Of a stretch of DNA of 64,000 nt, positions 7,930-16,593 are shown piece by piece. Location of the stretch: positions 1 through 64,000 of the forward strand of contig NZ_UEFQ01000016.1 of the NCBI RefSeq assembly GCF_900489465.1, in the 5' to 3' direction. The stretch's first letter is position 1, and each line of letters starts with the position of its first letter. Both the position numbers and the translations under genes were made by a program. Below the pieces are notes generated by a model, which did not search any database, was not told where the DNA came from, and saw only the letters and a program-made list of their open reading frames with translations. The DNA is from Aequorivita sp. CIP111184. GTDB lineage: Bacteria; Bacteroidota; Bacteroidia; Flavobacteriales; Flavobacteriaceae.

Positions 7930-10900
7930 TTATATCTTTTTGATTTTCTTTCTTTTAAGAAGAAAAATTACGAGAACCGTTATCAGAAGAAGACCTCCAA
8001 TCCACCACCAAAATGTATTCGAGCTGTGTTGTAATTGAATGGGAGCGGTATCGCCAATCAATACCAAACCTGCCCAATATTGTGGCGATGCAGCACGACC
8101 ATCAGCAGTGGATAGATATTTTAATTTAGCTTTTTTAAGAGCTTCATCCTTTGGGAGCCCTTCGGAAAGAAAATCATAAAAATAGCCAACTATCTGTGAG
8201 CTTGAGATTTCATCGATTGCCCAGAGGCTTGTCAAGATGCTTTCGCTACCTGCATAATTGAAGGCGTGCGCAAGGGAAATCATTCCTTCGCCAGGTTGAT
8301 AGGTAGGTTTTCCAGTTTCACAAGCCGTTAGAATGGCGAGGTTAGAGGAAAGGTCTGTATTGTAAATTTCATAACTATACAAGGAGTTTTCATCATAATC
8401 CTCTGGTCCATCCAGGGTCTTTGCGAAAATTAGCCGGGAAAATTCAGGACTTATATTGTTGCTTTCGCCATGGGTGCCAATGTGGATTATTTTGTGCTCC
8501 CCGGCCTTATTCTGAAAAACGGTTTTGGAAGCGTTTTCATTTAAAAAAGAAGTGCCATCAAAAATCTTGGAATATTTCTGGGCAAGTTTCACACTGCTGG
8601 GTTGCGATAAAAGGGTAAGGTAGGTGGCATCCTTGTTTAGGGAATCTGTGATACTGATTTTATATTCTGTCTTCATCTCTCTACTAAAACCCGGGGCGAA
8701 GGCTACAAAATTCTTTGAGAACATTTTGGGCTTTTCAGCTGCATTTAAAAGCAAAAGGCTAAAGTTGTACGAAATGGTATATCGCGCCAAAAGGCTGTTG
8801 GTGGCAAGCTCCTTATAATTTTTTATTTTAATAGGTGTTAGGGTCTCAAAGCTTAAATTGAAAAGCGCGCCATCTGGCACAATGATTATCTTTTTTGTAT
8901 GGATTAAGTTTTCCAAAGGTTTCCAAAGATTTCCATATAACTCGTAAAGCAGATCCGATTCTTCTTCCAAAGAAGGCTGTGGTTTATTTAGGTATTCAAT
9001 GTGGTTTTTGACTGGCTCGAAATCCAATTTTATGAGGTTGCGATTTTCCTTGTCCAAAACCATGACGTACAAAATTTCGTCAATGAAGAAATAGCGGATA
9101 ACCGTAGTATTTTCGGGAATGTATTTTTGAAGATTTTGGAGTGAAACGTCTAAAGTGGCAAACTTCATTTTATAATATTTTGGATATGCGGTTTTTAAAG
9201 AATCCAAAAAGGAGTTATAAATATCGTTCGCCCCAAGATAGCTTTGAAATGAGGGAGTGGAATCTTCAATGCTGGCTGCAATGCTCACAGCATCTTTTTT
9301 TAGTTTGCTTTCTCTTTTTACAATTCTTTCGGGTACATCTGCAAAGTTGATTTCGTCCTGTACCATCAATTTTGATCGAATGCTGTAATAGACACTATTT
9401 TCCTGGGTTTCTATAAGTTTGGTAAGATATTTTTTGTTTTTAGTTTGAATGTACAAGTCTGAATAAAGCTGCTTTGTGAAACCATACAGACCTAAAAAAT
9501 TAGAATACAATACATTAACATTATCATCTTTTGAAATTAAGGCTTTTTGGTCTTCAAGAATTTTAAAAGCATGCTCCATATTCTTCAATAACTCTTTTAA
9601 AAATACGGAGTCCTTAACGGTTTGTTGTTTATAGCTAGCTTTTGAATGTTCCAGAATTAAAAGCGGTTTTAGGTAAGTGAGCTTTACAGCATTAAGGCTC
9701 GTGGTCTTGTTTTGGGCCAGTTTGTCAATAAAAGAAATTCCCTTTTTACTCCACTCCAAGGATTTTGGATAATCGCTTACGGTGTAATAAACTTTAGCTA
9801 AATTCAGCATATGCGAAATTAGGTCGTTATTGTTCTCACCTCCGTTCTTTTTTAAGTAATTATACGCATTTAAAGCAGTGCTAATTGCAGCTTCCGGCTT
9901 ATTGTTTTTTGCTAGAAACATTGCTTTATCGATGGCAAAATCCAAATAGGTATCATCTAAGTTTTCGCCCAAGGCACTTTTGTATAATTTATCGGCTTCA
10001 TTATAGGTTTTTTCTGCTAGCGCTATTTCCCCTTTTTTTTCATAGCAAGTTGCAAGGCTTCCTGTGGCGATTGCCTGCCAGAAGATATCTTGGCCAGCAT
10101 CTGTCTCGTATATTTTTAACACCTTTTGGAAGGACGCAATGGCCTTATCAAATTCCTTTAAAGACATTTGGGTCTGTCCCAACAAAACAATGGAGTGCGA
10201 TTTTTCAGGATCACTATCTTGATACAATTGATCTCTTTTATGATAGATATAATTTACAAGTTCATAAGCGCGATTTACGTTGCCGATGTTATTGTAAAGT
10301 GTTGATAGGTTTGAAATACCTATCCATAGAAGGCGTTTGCTATCCTCAACCGTAGCATCATCCTTAGACTCCTTGATTACAAAAGAACAGTCCTTTATTA
10401 TTTTTTCGAGCGTTTGTTTCGCTTCGGAAATATTTCCCCGGGCTTCCATTATCTGTGAAATGTTCAACTGAATACCCGCTGCTGAATATATTTTGTACAC
10501 GGAATCCTTATCTGCTTTTTGAAGACTGCTAATTGATTTTTCAAAATAGTATTGTGCACTGTCCAATTTTTGGGAGCGCCACATCAAAACACCAAAAAAA
10601 TTATTTACATCCGATAATCTGTTATAGTCTTTTTCGTTTGATTTCAGGAAGTGATTTTGTGATTTTTTGCACTGACGGGTGGCGTCTACATATTTTCCCG
10701 AGAAATAATAACTACGCGTTAAGACGTAATATGCCTCACCAATTTCATTTTGTGTTGCATCGTTTACGGAAAGAATAGTTTGCAATGATTCTTGAGATGC
10801 CTCAAATGCTTTTTGAGTCTCACCTAAATCTTGATATAGGTAGGATAGATCATGCAAAGCTTTATATTGGGCACGTTTGCTGGCGCCAAGTTTTTTTAAA

Positions 10901-11190
10901 TTTTCTATAAATAGTACTGATTCTTTAAGCGCATTGTCTTTATCACTTTTTAAAAGTGAAATCTGACCTATATACTCTATATATTGGGCGAGGGAATCTA
11001 TTTCCGCTGCATTTTTAAAAGTTTCTATTTGGGATTGAAGTGCGGAATCGGCCTGCTTAACCTGATTTTTTAAAAGATAAGAGTCTATTATTGCTGTTCC
11101 TGTAATTGATTTTTCTTGAGCAATTAAATTTGTTGGGGAGAGCAAAACGAAAAAAGCCAGGAAAAAGCAAATTTTGAATTGTTGCCCCAT
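7930..11190 (-). CDS. Periplasmic TPR-CHAT caspase-like protein 1, membrane-anchored
   Basis: The 1086-residue protein has a signal peptide (ending about residue 25), a long series of tetratricopeptide repeats (roughly residues 40-520) and a C-terminal CHAT domain (about 760-1050). The caspase-like dyad is intact: His907 in 'IIHIGTHGES' and Cys957 in 'AILTACETGKP'. A single membrane segment near residues 1061-1079 is followed by a Lys/Arg-rich tail, which by the positive-inside rule places the TPR and CHAT parts in the periplasm. CHAT proteins are proteases or protease relatives. The gene lies downstream of a sigma factor and a membrane TPR protein and upstream of two T9SS genes. A role as a protease triggered by partner binding is my inference; the substrate is unknown. 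Confidence 0.9.
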   Translation of the reverse strand: MGQQFKICFFLAFFVLLSPTNLIAQEKSITGTAIIDSYLLKNQVKQADSALQSQIETFKNAAEIDSLAQYIEYIGQISLLKSDKDNALKESVLFIENLKKLGASKRAQYKALHDLSYLYQDLGETQKAFEASQESLQTILSVNDATQNEIGEAYYVLTRSYYFSGKYVDATRQCKKSQNHFLKSNEKDYNRLSDVNNFFGVLMWRSQKLDSAQYYFEKSISSLQKADKDSVYKIYSAAGIQLNISQIMEARGNISEAKQTLEKIIKDCSFVIKESKDDATVEDSKRLLWIGISNLSTLYNNIGNVNRAYELVNYIYHKRDQLYQDSDPEKSHSIVLLGQTQMSLKEFDKAIASFQKVLKIYETDAGQDIFWQAIATGSLATCYEKKGEIALAEKTYNEADKLYKSALGENLDDTYLDFAIDKAMFLAKNNKPEAAISTALNAYNYLKKNGGENNNDLISHMLNLAKVYYTVSDYPKSLEWSKKGISFIDKLAQNKTTSLNAVKLTYLKPLLILEHSKASYKQQTVKDSVFLKELLKNMEHAFKILEDQKALISKDDNVNVLYSNFLGLYGFTKQLYSDLYIQTKNKKYLTKLIETQENSVYYSIRSKLMVQDEINFADVPERIVKRESKLKKDAVSIAASIEDSTPSFQSYLGANDIYNSFLDSLKTAYPKYYKMKFATLDVSLQNLQKYIPENTTVIRYFFIDEILYVMVLDKENRNLIKLDFEPVKNHIEYLNKPQPSLEEESDLLYELYGNLWKPLENLIHTKKIIIVPDGALFNLSFETLTPIKIKNYKELATNSLLARYTISYNFSLLLLNAAEKPKMFSKNFVAFAPGFSREMKTEYKISITDSLNKDATYLTLLSQPSSVKLAQKYSKIFDGTSFLNENASKTVFQNKAGEHKIIHIGTHGESNNISPEFSRLIFAKTLDGPEDYDENSLYSYEIYNTDLSSNLAILTACETGKPTYQPGEGMISLAHAFNYAGSESILTSLWAIDEISSSQIVGYFYDFLSEGLPKDEALKKAKLKYLSTADGRAASPQYWAGLVLIGDTAPIQLQHSSNTFWWWIGGLLLITVLVIFLLKRKKIKKI

Positions 11191-11380
11191 ATTGGATTTT
11201 TTCTTAAATATAGAAATAAAATTTTATTCATTAACATTTCATTAAGAATAATAGCATTTTCTTTCCGCTAAAAGATTTATAGTTTAAGAATATCTATAGT
11301 AGAATTTTTTTTAAGAATGAAAAACGGTTAGCGACACTATGCAAACTGGAATCGCGTAAACTAATTTTCTAAAGCGGCAT

Positions 11381-12133
11381 TTATTCTTCTTGAAGTAATT
11401 TTAGGAGCTTGGTATTTCGATCTGAAGGGTATTTATTCAACAATATTTTGGCTTCCTCGAATTCCCCTTTCTTTATTTTTGCCAATCCGGTATAATAAGC
11501 AGCATCTTCTTTAAAGATACCTTGTTGGAAACGTGTTTCATTTTGAAGAAATTTTAATGATTTGTCCGCATTGCCCAATGCCAAATTTGCTACTCCCAAA
11601 AAGTAATTTACAGTGTCGTTTTCTGGGTTATCCTTTATTAAAACTTCCCATTTCGCAATGGCTTCATTGTAATTTTCTTGTTTATAATCCAGCATTCCTT
11701 CATAAAATTCTAAGTTGTTTGTAGCACCCATTTTTAGGGGCAAACCAATATCTGGCTTAAAGTTTTCAGCAAAGATTTTTTCTGAGGTGGAGTTGCTTTG
11801 CATCATCCAAAAAATACCTATTAATGCAACCATTACGGCGGCAATAGAATACCACAAAATCTTGGAATTTGAGTTGTGGGCAGGGAGCGTTCTTACATCC
11901 GTACCTCTTTCTGCAACTCGCACTTGACTGTGAAATTCTTTAATTTTTGATTGCCGAATGCTGTCCTCAATTTCTTCCTTTACTTTTTTAATGTGTTCTA
12001 TTTTTTTCTTTACGTCTGGGATTTGAGTAAGTTTTTCATTCCACATTGTTGCATTATCTGAAGCCTCGTTTTGGTTCAGATAAGTTTCAATTATATCCCA
12101 TTCTAATGGGTTTATGTCAATTTGGTATTTCAT
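11381..12133 (-). CDS. Membrane TPR protein, possible anti-sigma partner
   Basis: The 250-residue protein has a charged N-terminal region of about 90 residues with a coiled coil (residues 38-70) and no signal peptide. One membrane span follows (about 92-111, 'ILWYSIAAVMVALIGIFWMM'), then a C-terminal periplasmic part with two or more TPR units ('NYNEAIAKWEVLIKDNPEND'). It starts 20 bp after the sigma gene stop, so they are co-transcribed. Cytoplasmic N-terminus, single span and periplasmic sensor is the layout of anti-sigma factors, but the usual zinc or RskA-type signature is not visible. Its TPRs could contact the TPRs of the CHAT protein encoded next. The anti-sigma role is inferred from layout and position. 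Confidence 0.75.
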   Translation of the reverse strand: MKYQIDINPLEWDIIETYLNQNEASDNATMWNEKLTQIPDVKKKIEHIKKVKEEIEDSIRQSKIKEFHSQVRVAERGTDVRTLPAHNSNSKILWYSIAAVMVALIGIFWMMQSNSTSEKIFAENFKPDIGLPLKMGATNNLEFYEGMLDYKQENYNEAIAKWEVLIKDNPENDTVNYFLGVANLALGNADKSLKFLQNETRFQQGIFKEDAAYYTGLAKIKKGEFEEAKILLNKYPSDRNTKLLKLLQEE

Positions 12134-12153
12134 TCTTTAAGTTTACTTTTTTA

Positions 12154-12726
12154 CTAACTACTTTTTTCTAAAGCCAACTCCTTTAATTTTTGAATGCATC
12201 TATATTTTTTGTTCTTTGCTGAAGCTTCTTCAATATTCAGTTTTTGGGCGATCTCTCTTACGGACATTTTATGAAAATAAAATTCTGTCAACAGTTCTTT
12301 GCACGCTGGGCCCAAGTTTTCAAAAGCGGTTAATGTTATGTTTAATTGTTGTTCCTTTTCGTTACTTTCATGGTTTAAGGCTGTTTCATCTGCTTCCAAC
12401 TGATACAATCTTTCATCTATTGTTGTTGTTTTTCTTTTTCCAACAGCCCTTGTTTGATCTATCCATTTATTTTTTGCAGTTGTAAACAGATACGCTTCAA
12501 TTTCAGTTCTGTTATTTGGACAAAAATTACCCGAGCTCAGTTTTTTCCAGCAGGCAAAATAGGCTTCTTGAAAAACATCATTAGCATTGTCTATAGTCCC
12601 CCCGTTTTTAAGGATATAATATTTGGTTTTCGGATATTCGGCAATATAAAATTCTTTTACAGGCACTTCTTTATTGTTTAAAAAAGCATCTAGCAATTCA
12701 AAAGTTTGTAATGTGGTATTTCCCAT
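12154..12726 (-). CDS. ECF-type RNA polymerase sigma factor
   Basis: This sigma-70 family protein (190 residues from the ATG) carries a region 2 ('VFQEAYFACWKKL ... AYLFTTAKNKWIDQTRA') and a region 4 helix-turn-helix ('LTEFYFHKMSVREIAQKLNIEEASAKNKK'), without regions 1 or 3. An in-frame TTG lies upstream at 12747, but the ATG at 12726 fits better. It should direct RNA polymerase to a small set of promoters. Its own upstream region has the TGATGAC-N15-CGTTAA element (12817-12844), and three neighbouring T9SS genes have the same element, so autoregulation and control of those genes are likely. It is followed by a membrane TPR protein and a TPR-CHAT gene on the same strand. Confidence 0.88.
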   Translation of the reverse strand: MGNTTLQTFELLDAFLNNKEVPVKEFYIAEYPKTKYYILKNGGTIDNANDVFQEAYFACWKKLSSGNFCPNNRTEIEAYLFTTAKNKWIDQTRAVGKRKTTTIDERLYQLEADETALNHESNEKEQQLNITLTAFENLGPACKELLTEFYFHKMSVREIAQKLNIEEASAKNKKYRCIQKLKELALEKSS

Positions 12727-12816
12727 AAAAATAAAGGAAATATACAAATTTTAACTTTAAACAAATTTTCATTTTTGGGAAAAAAAGTAAAAATTATAAT
12801 GAGTTTCCACACTCTT

Positions 12817-12844
12817 TTAACGGCTGTTTTGAAAAAGGTCATCA
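12817..12844 (-). promoter_or_regulatory. ECF-type promoter P3 (sigma operon)
   Basis: On the minus strand TGATGAC (12844-12838) is followed after 15 bp by CGTTAA (12822-12817). This is nearly the same as P2 at 7752-7779, including the flanking bases, and shares the core of P1 and P4. Its position upstream of the sigma gene suggests positive autoregulation. Confidence 0.65.
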
Positions 12845-12915
12845 ACGTTCTAGAAAAAAGATGAATGAAAAAAGAAAAAAGACGGATGACTGATTTTAAC
12901 TTCACTTTGCTCACA

Positions 12916-12945
12916 ATAAAAAATGCCCCATATTTCAGGGGCATT
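12916..12945 (-). terminator. Terminator of the interrupted T9SS gene
   Basis: AATGCCCC (12922-12929) pairs with GGGGCATT (12938-12945), with A-rich sequence on the + strand giving a minus-strand T-run. It is a near-copy of the terminator at 5212-5244. Confidence 0.88.
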
Positions 12946-12980
12946 CTGGTTGGTGTCCAACCTCACAAGCTATTGAAAGA

Positions 12981-15416
12981 TCATTGTTTTATAATCCTTA
13001 ACGTGTTTGATCCTTCTTTAGCAGTACTAACTTTCACAAAATAGATTCCCGCGGAAGCATTTATTTCCTTTTCAATAATTTTTGCCGAAGCGTATTTTTC
13101 CGAAGATATTTGCTGCCCCAACATATTATAAACCTGTACGTTTACATCAGTGTATTCCCTGCCCAAATCTATAGTAAATTGACCGTTTGATGGATTTGGA
13201 TAGAGAACAAGATTGCTCAATGAATTTTCATCAGTACCCAGCAGAATATTGTTCACTTTAAGGGTGACGTTATCAGGATTGCAGATTACATCAAAAGTAT
13301 ATCTGGTGCCATCATTATTAGCAGAAACCGTTGCGGGTAGGTTGCAACTGGTTATACTGTTTGCGGTAACTACTACAAATTCATCGTCCAAATTAATTTC
13401 GTTGTATACAGCTACCACTATATTACCATCCATAATTGCGTTGCCTTGCACGGCAAAAACATCGTATTCCGTTCCAGCGGTTGGTCCATATATTTCACTC
13501 AACATAATTGTATTTGAAGAAGAGGTGTAATTGCCAATATAGGTTAACGTTCCGGGGAAACCACCTGGAGAAATAGTGCCATTAAAACTTGTATTACCTA
13601 CAAGTTGAATATTTCCATTTCCGGTAATTGTACCATCGCCAATAAACGTACCTGTAAGATTTAACAATCCGGTCTCGGCGATAATTTTTCCTGGACTGTT
13701 GTTGGTCATATTGCTAGCAATGCTGTAGTTGCCAGTATTTGTTACTTTTTTAATAATACCTGTGTTTACAATATTTCCATTTCCGCTAGCAGCTTGTATG
13801 GAACCATCTGAGGTTATATTTAAAATTCCGGAATCTGTATTTAAAAAGGTAGGTGTGCCATAAGCAATAAAGAGTACTCCTGAAGTATTGATGTTAAAAT
13901 CGCCTTCATTTCTAAAAATTGACTGTCCTCCAATTGCCACGGCACTTGCACTCTCCATATTTATTACTCCTGTATTAGTAAGTGTGCCATCACCATTAAA
14001 CCCTCCAGAAAGCCATTTTACTCCAGCTGGGCCATGAAAGGCCAATGTTGCATTTGTGCCTTGGGCAACGGTTAGGGTCCCAGTCCATTCTAAGGATCCG
14101 TCAATTTGCCCTGTTAAAGTACCTAAACATGTAAAGGTAGCGTTCCAATCTAGCGTGCTTCCCAAGGTTACATTATAGGTTCCATCTGTAAATTCAGTAA
14201 GTGTGTTTTGAATTTGTAGTGTTCCGCTTTCTACTGATATGGTTCCGTCATGGTTTTCCAATGGGATGTTTATGCCATAAATACCTGTGCCCTGTTTTCT
14301 CTTAATAATCCCTGTGTTAATAATTGTGCCCTGTCCACTTGCCGCTTGAATTGAACCACTACTTGCATTTAAGTTTATAATTCCCGAGGAAGTATTATTT
14401 ATAGTCGGGCTTCCATAGCCCACAAACTGAATTCCGGTTGAATTAATATTAATAATGCCTTCATTCATAAGTGTTGAAAGACCGCCAATGGCTTTAGATG
14501 TGTTGGTTTCATAATTCAATACTCCCATATTTTTAAGCGTCCCGTCACCAGAGAATCCACCAGAGGTCCAATTTATTCCTTGTGGTGTATCAAAATCTAA
14601 AATAGCTTGGGTACTTGGGGCTACACTAAGGGTTCCTGTCCAATTTAAATTTCCGTCTAGTTGTCCTGAAAGCGTTCCTGTGCAGGTAAAAGTTGAGTTC
14701 CATTCCATTAATTTACCAGAACTTACATTATAGGTTCCTCCATTAAATTGTGTAAGTGTATTTTGAATTTGCAGTGTTCCACTTTCTACAGAAATAGTTC
14801 CGTTATTATTAATAAGCGGAATGTTTATGCCGTAAATACCTGCGCCTTGGGCCCGTCTAATAAGACCGGTATTTATTATAGTGCCTTGTCCGCTTGCAGC
14901 CTGTATAGAACCACTAGGGGCATTAAGATTTATAACTCCCGATGCAGTATTGTTAAAAGTTGGACTGCCATACCCAATTAAGTGAATACCTTCAAAGTTT
15001 ATATTGTAAGTTCCATTATTTATAAGAGTTACCTAATTTGCAATTACAGTTCCCCCATCATTTAAATTCATCGTGCCATTGTTCGTTAATGTTCCAGAAC
15101 CGGAAAAAGTTCCAAATGTCCAATTAATTGTAGCATTTGTAGCTATACTGGAGGCATTGGTAAAAGTGAGATGGTTGGTCATTGTTGCCACTGAATTACC
15201 CTGTAATGCTATAGATTTAATGGATGGAGCACCATTAATAATCAAATTACTTTCTGAGGGAATAATAACATCATTAGTTGTTCCTGGAATTCCAGCTGGA
15301 TTCCAATTGGCAGCCACATTAAAACTACCACCCACTGGCCCAACCCAAGTTTTGGTCTGTGCTGAAATTGTTAAGCAAAAAATGCTCAGTACGGAGAAAA
15401 ATAATAATCGTTTCAT
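12981..15416 (-). pseudogene. T9SS-sorted beta-helix-like protein (paralog 2), broken by one TAG
   Basis: Two open segments in the same frame (15416-15036 and 15032-12981) are split only by a TAG at 15035-15033, codon 128. Reading through gives about 811 residues, matching the 809 of the intact paralog. The protein has a signal peptide, a 'TKTWVGPVGGSFNVAANWNP' opening, about three repeats of some 185 residues ('GTIINTGIIKR', 'SVESGTLQIQNTL', 'GTLTGQIDGSLEW') and a T9SS type A sorting domain. In the aligned repeat the stop sits where another copy has Gln ('IGGQSIF'), so a single CAG to TAG change explains it. The rest shows no decay. Possible readings are a fresh pseudogene, a phase of on/off variation, or a sequencing error. 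Promoter P4 is intact. Confidence 0.85.
13254..13445. repeat. Near-identical 192-bp segment, copy 2 (partner 5553-5744)
   Basis: Same orientation as the copy at 5553-5744 with one visible mismatch. It encodes the conserved linker just before the T9SS sorting domain. Flanking coding sequence is much more diverged, which suggests gene conversion rather than whole-gene recency. Confidence 0.85.
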
Positions 15417-15442
15417 AATATTTGGTTTTAGGATTACAACTC

Positions 15443-15471
15443 TACATCGAATCGTTTTCAGAATGTCATCA
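15443..15471 (-). promoter_or_regulatory. ECF-type promoter P4 (interrupted T9SS gene)
   Basis: On the minus strand TGATGAC (15471-15465) is followed after 15 bp by CGATGTA (15449-15443), 27 bp before the ATG. The -10 element is identical to that of P1. It lies back-to-back with the mvaD promoter. Confidence 0.65.
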
Positions 15472-15490
15472 CTTAAACCGAAAAGAATTT

Positions 15491-15498
15491 TACTTTTG
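15491..15498 (+). promoter_or_regulatory. TAnnTTTG box upstream of mvaD
   Basis: TACTTTTG matches the Bacteroidota -7 consensus TAnnTTTG and lies 18 bp before the mvaD ATG. No clear TTG is seen at the expected -33 position, so only the -7 half is supported. Confidence 0.5.
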
Positions 15499-15516
15499 TA
15501 ATACTATTATTAAGAT

Positions 15517-16593
15517 ATGCCTGAACATCGTTTTATTGTCTGTAACTATTCCCACAATTTATCTGCTGGAACTATTTCTTGGCAATCTCCCAGCAATATC
15601 GCTTTAGTAAAATACTGGGGGAAATACGGTGAGCAACTGCCAATGAATGCATCAGTAAGTTTTACCTTGAGCAACTGTCATACAAATACCAAGTTGTCTT
15701 TTGAAAAATCTTCTTCTCAGCAATTTAATTTTGAAGTATATCTCGACGGAAAAAGAGAAGAAAGCTTTGAACCGAAAATTCAGAAATTCTTTGAAAGAGT
15801 GGAAATGTATTTGCCTTTTCTTAAAGACTTCAGATTTAAGATTGAAACATCCAATAGTTTTCCGCACAGCAGTGGTATAGCTTCCTCAGCCAGTGGCATG
15901 AGTGCTTTGGCGCTTTGTTTAATGGATATGGAGCGGCAAATGCAACCTAATATTACCCAAGAATATTTTAATGAAAAAGCATCTTTTCTTGCTCGTTTGG
16001 GTTCTGGTAGTGCCTGTAGAAGTATAGAAGGTCCGTTAATTGTTTGGGGCGAACACCCAGAAATTGAAGGTAGCACCAATTGCTTTGGAACAAAATATCC
16101 ATTTGAGGTTCACAAGAATTTTGAAAACTATCAAGATATCATTTTGCTTGTTGATAAAGGAGAAAAACAAGTGAGCAGTACGGTAGGTCACGATTTAATG
16201 ATAGATCATGCTTTTGCTGAACAGCGCTTTCGGCAGGCAAAGGATAATCTTTCAAAGTTGATACCTGTTTTTAAAAATGGGGATCTCTCCGAGTTTATAA
16301 AAATAGTGGAAAGCGAAGCATTATCACTGCACGCCATGATGATGACCTCGATGCCCTATTTCATACTGATGAAACCAAACACCTTGGAAATAATTAACCA
16401 CATTTGGAGATTCAGAGAAGAAACAGGGAGTAACATCTGTTTTACGCTAGATGCGGGTGCCAATGTTCACGTGCTTTACCCAACAAGTGAAAAGGAAATA
16501 GTATTGCAATTTATAAAAAACAAGCTTTCACAGTTTTGTAAAAACGGGGAGTTTATTATTGATGAGGTAGGTTTAGGTGCAAAAAAGCTTTAA
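15517..16593 (+). CDS. mvaD: Diphosphomevalonate decarboxylase
   Basis: This 358-residue GHMP-superfamily enzyme performs the ATP-dependent decarboxylation of mevalonate diphosphate to isopentenyl diphosphate, the last step of the mevalonate pathway. It shows the N-terminal 'SPSNIALVKYWGKYG' signature, the phosphate-binding loop 'SSGIASSASGMSALAL' and 'GSGSACRSI'. The length is in the usual range. The ATG follows a TAnnTTTG box. Its stop overlaps the stop of the CHAT gene on the other strand by four bases. The mevalonate kinase gene lies 3.5 kb further on, with the CHAT gene between them. Confidence 0.95.
   Translation: MPEHRFIVCNYSHNLSAGTISWQSPSNIALVKYWGKYGEQLPMNASVSFTLSNCHTNTKLSFEKSSSQQFNFEVYLDGKREESFEPKIQKFFERVEMYLPFLKDFRFKIETSNSFPHSSGIASSASGMSALALCLMDMERQMQPNITQEYFNEKASFLARLGSGSACRSIEGPLIVWGEHPEIEGSTNCFGTKYPFEVHKNFENYQDIILLVDKGEKQVSSTVGHDLMIDHAFAEQRFRQAKDNLSKLIPVFKNGDLSEFIKIVESEALSLHAMMMTSMPYFILMKPNTLEIINHIWRFREETGSNICFTLDAGANVHVLYPTSEKEIVLQFIKNKLSQFCKNGEFIIDEVGLGAKKL

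Noticed and set aside
12690-12944. An 84-codon hydrophobic ORF upstream of the sigma gene
   Set aside because: It overlaps the sigma gene start in another frame and covers the shared promoter and a terminator, so it is a shadow.
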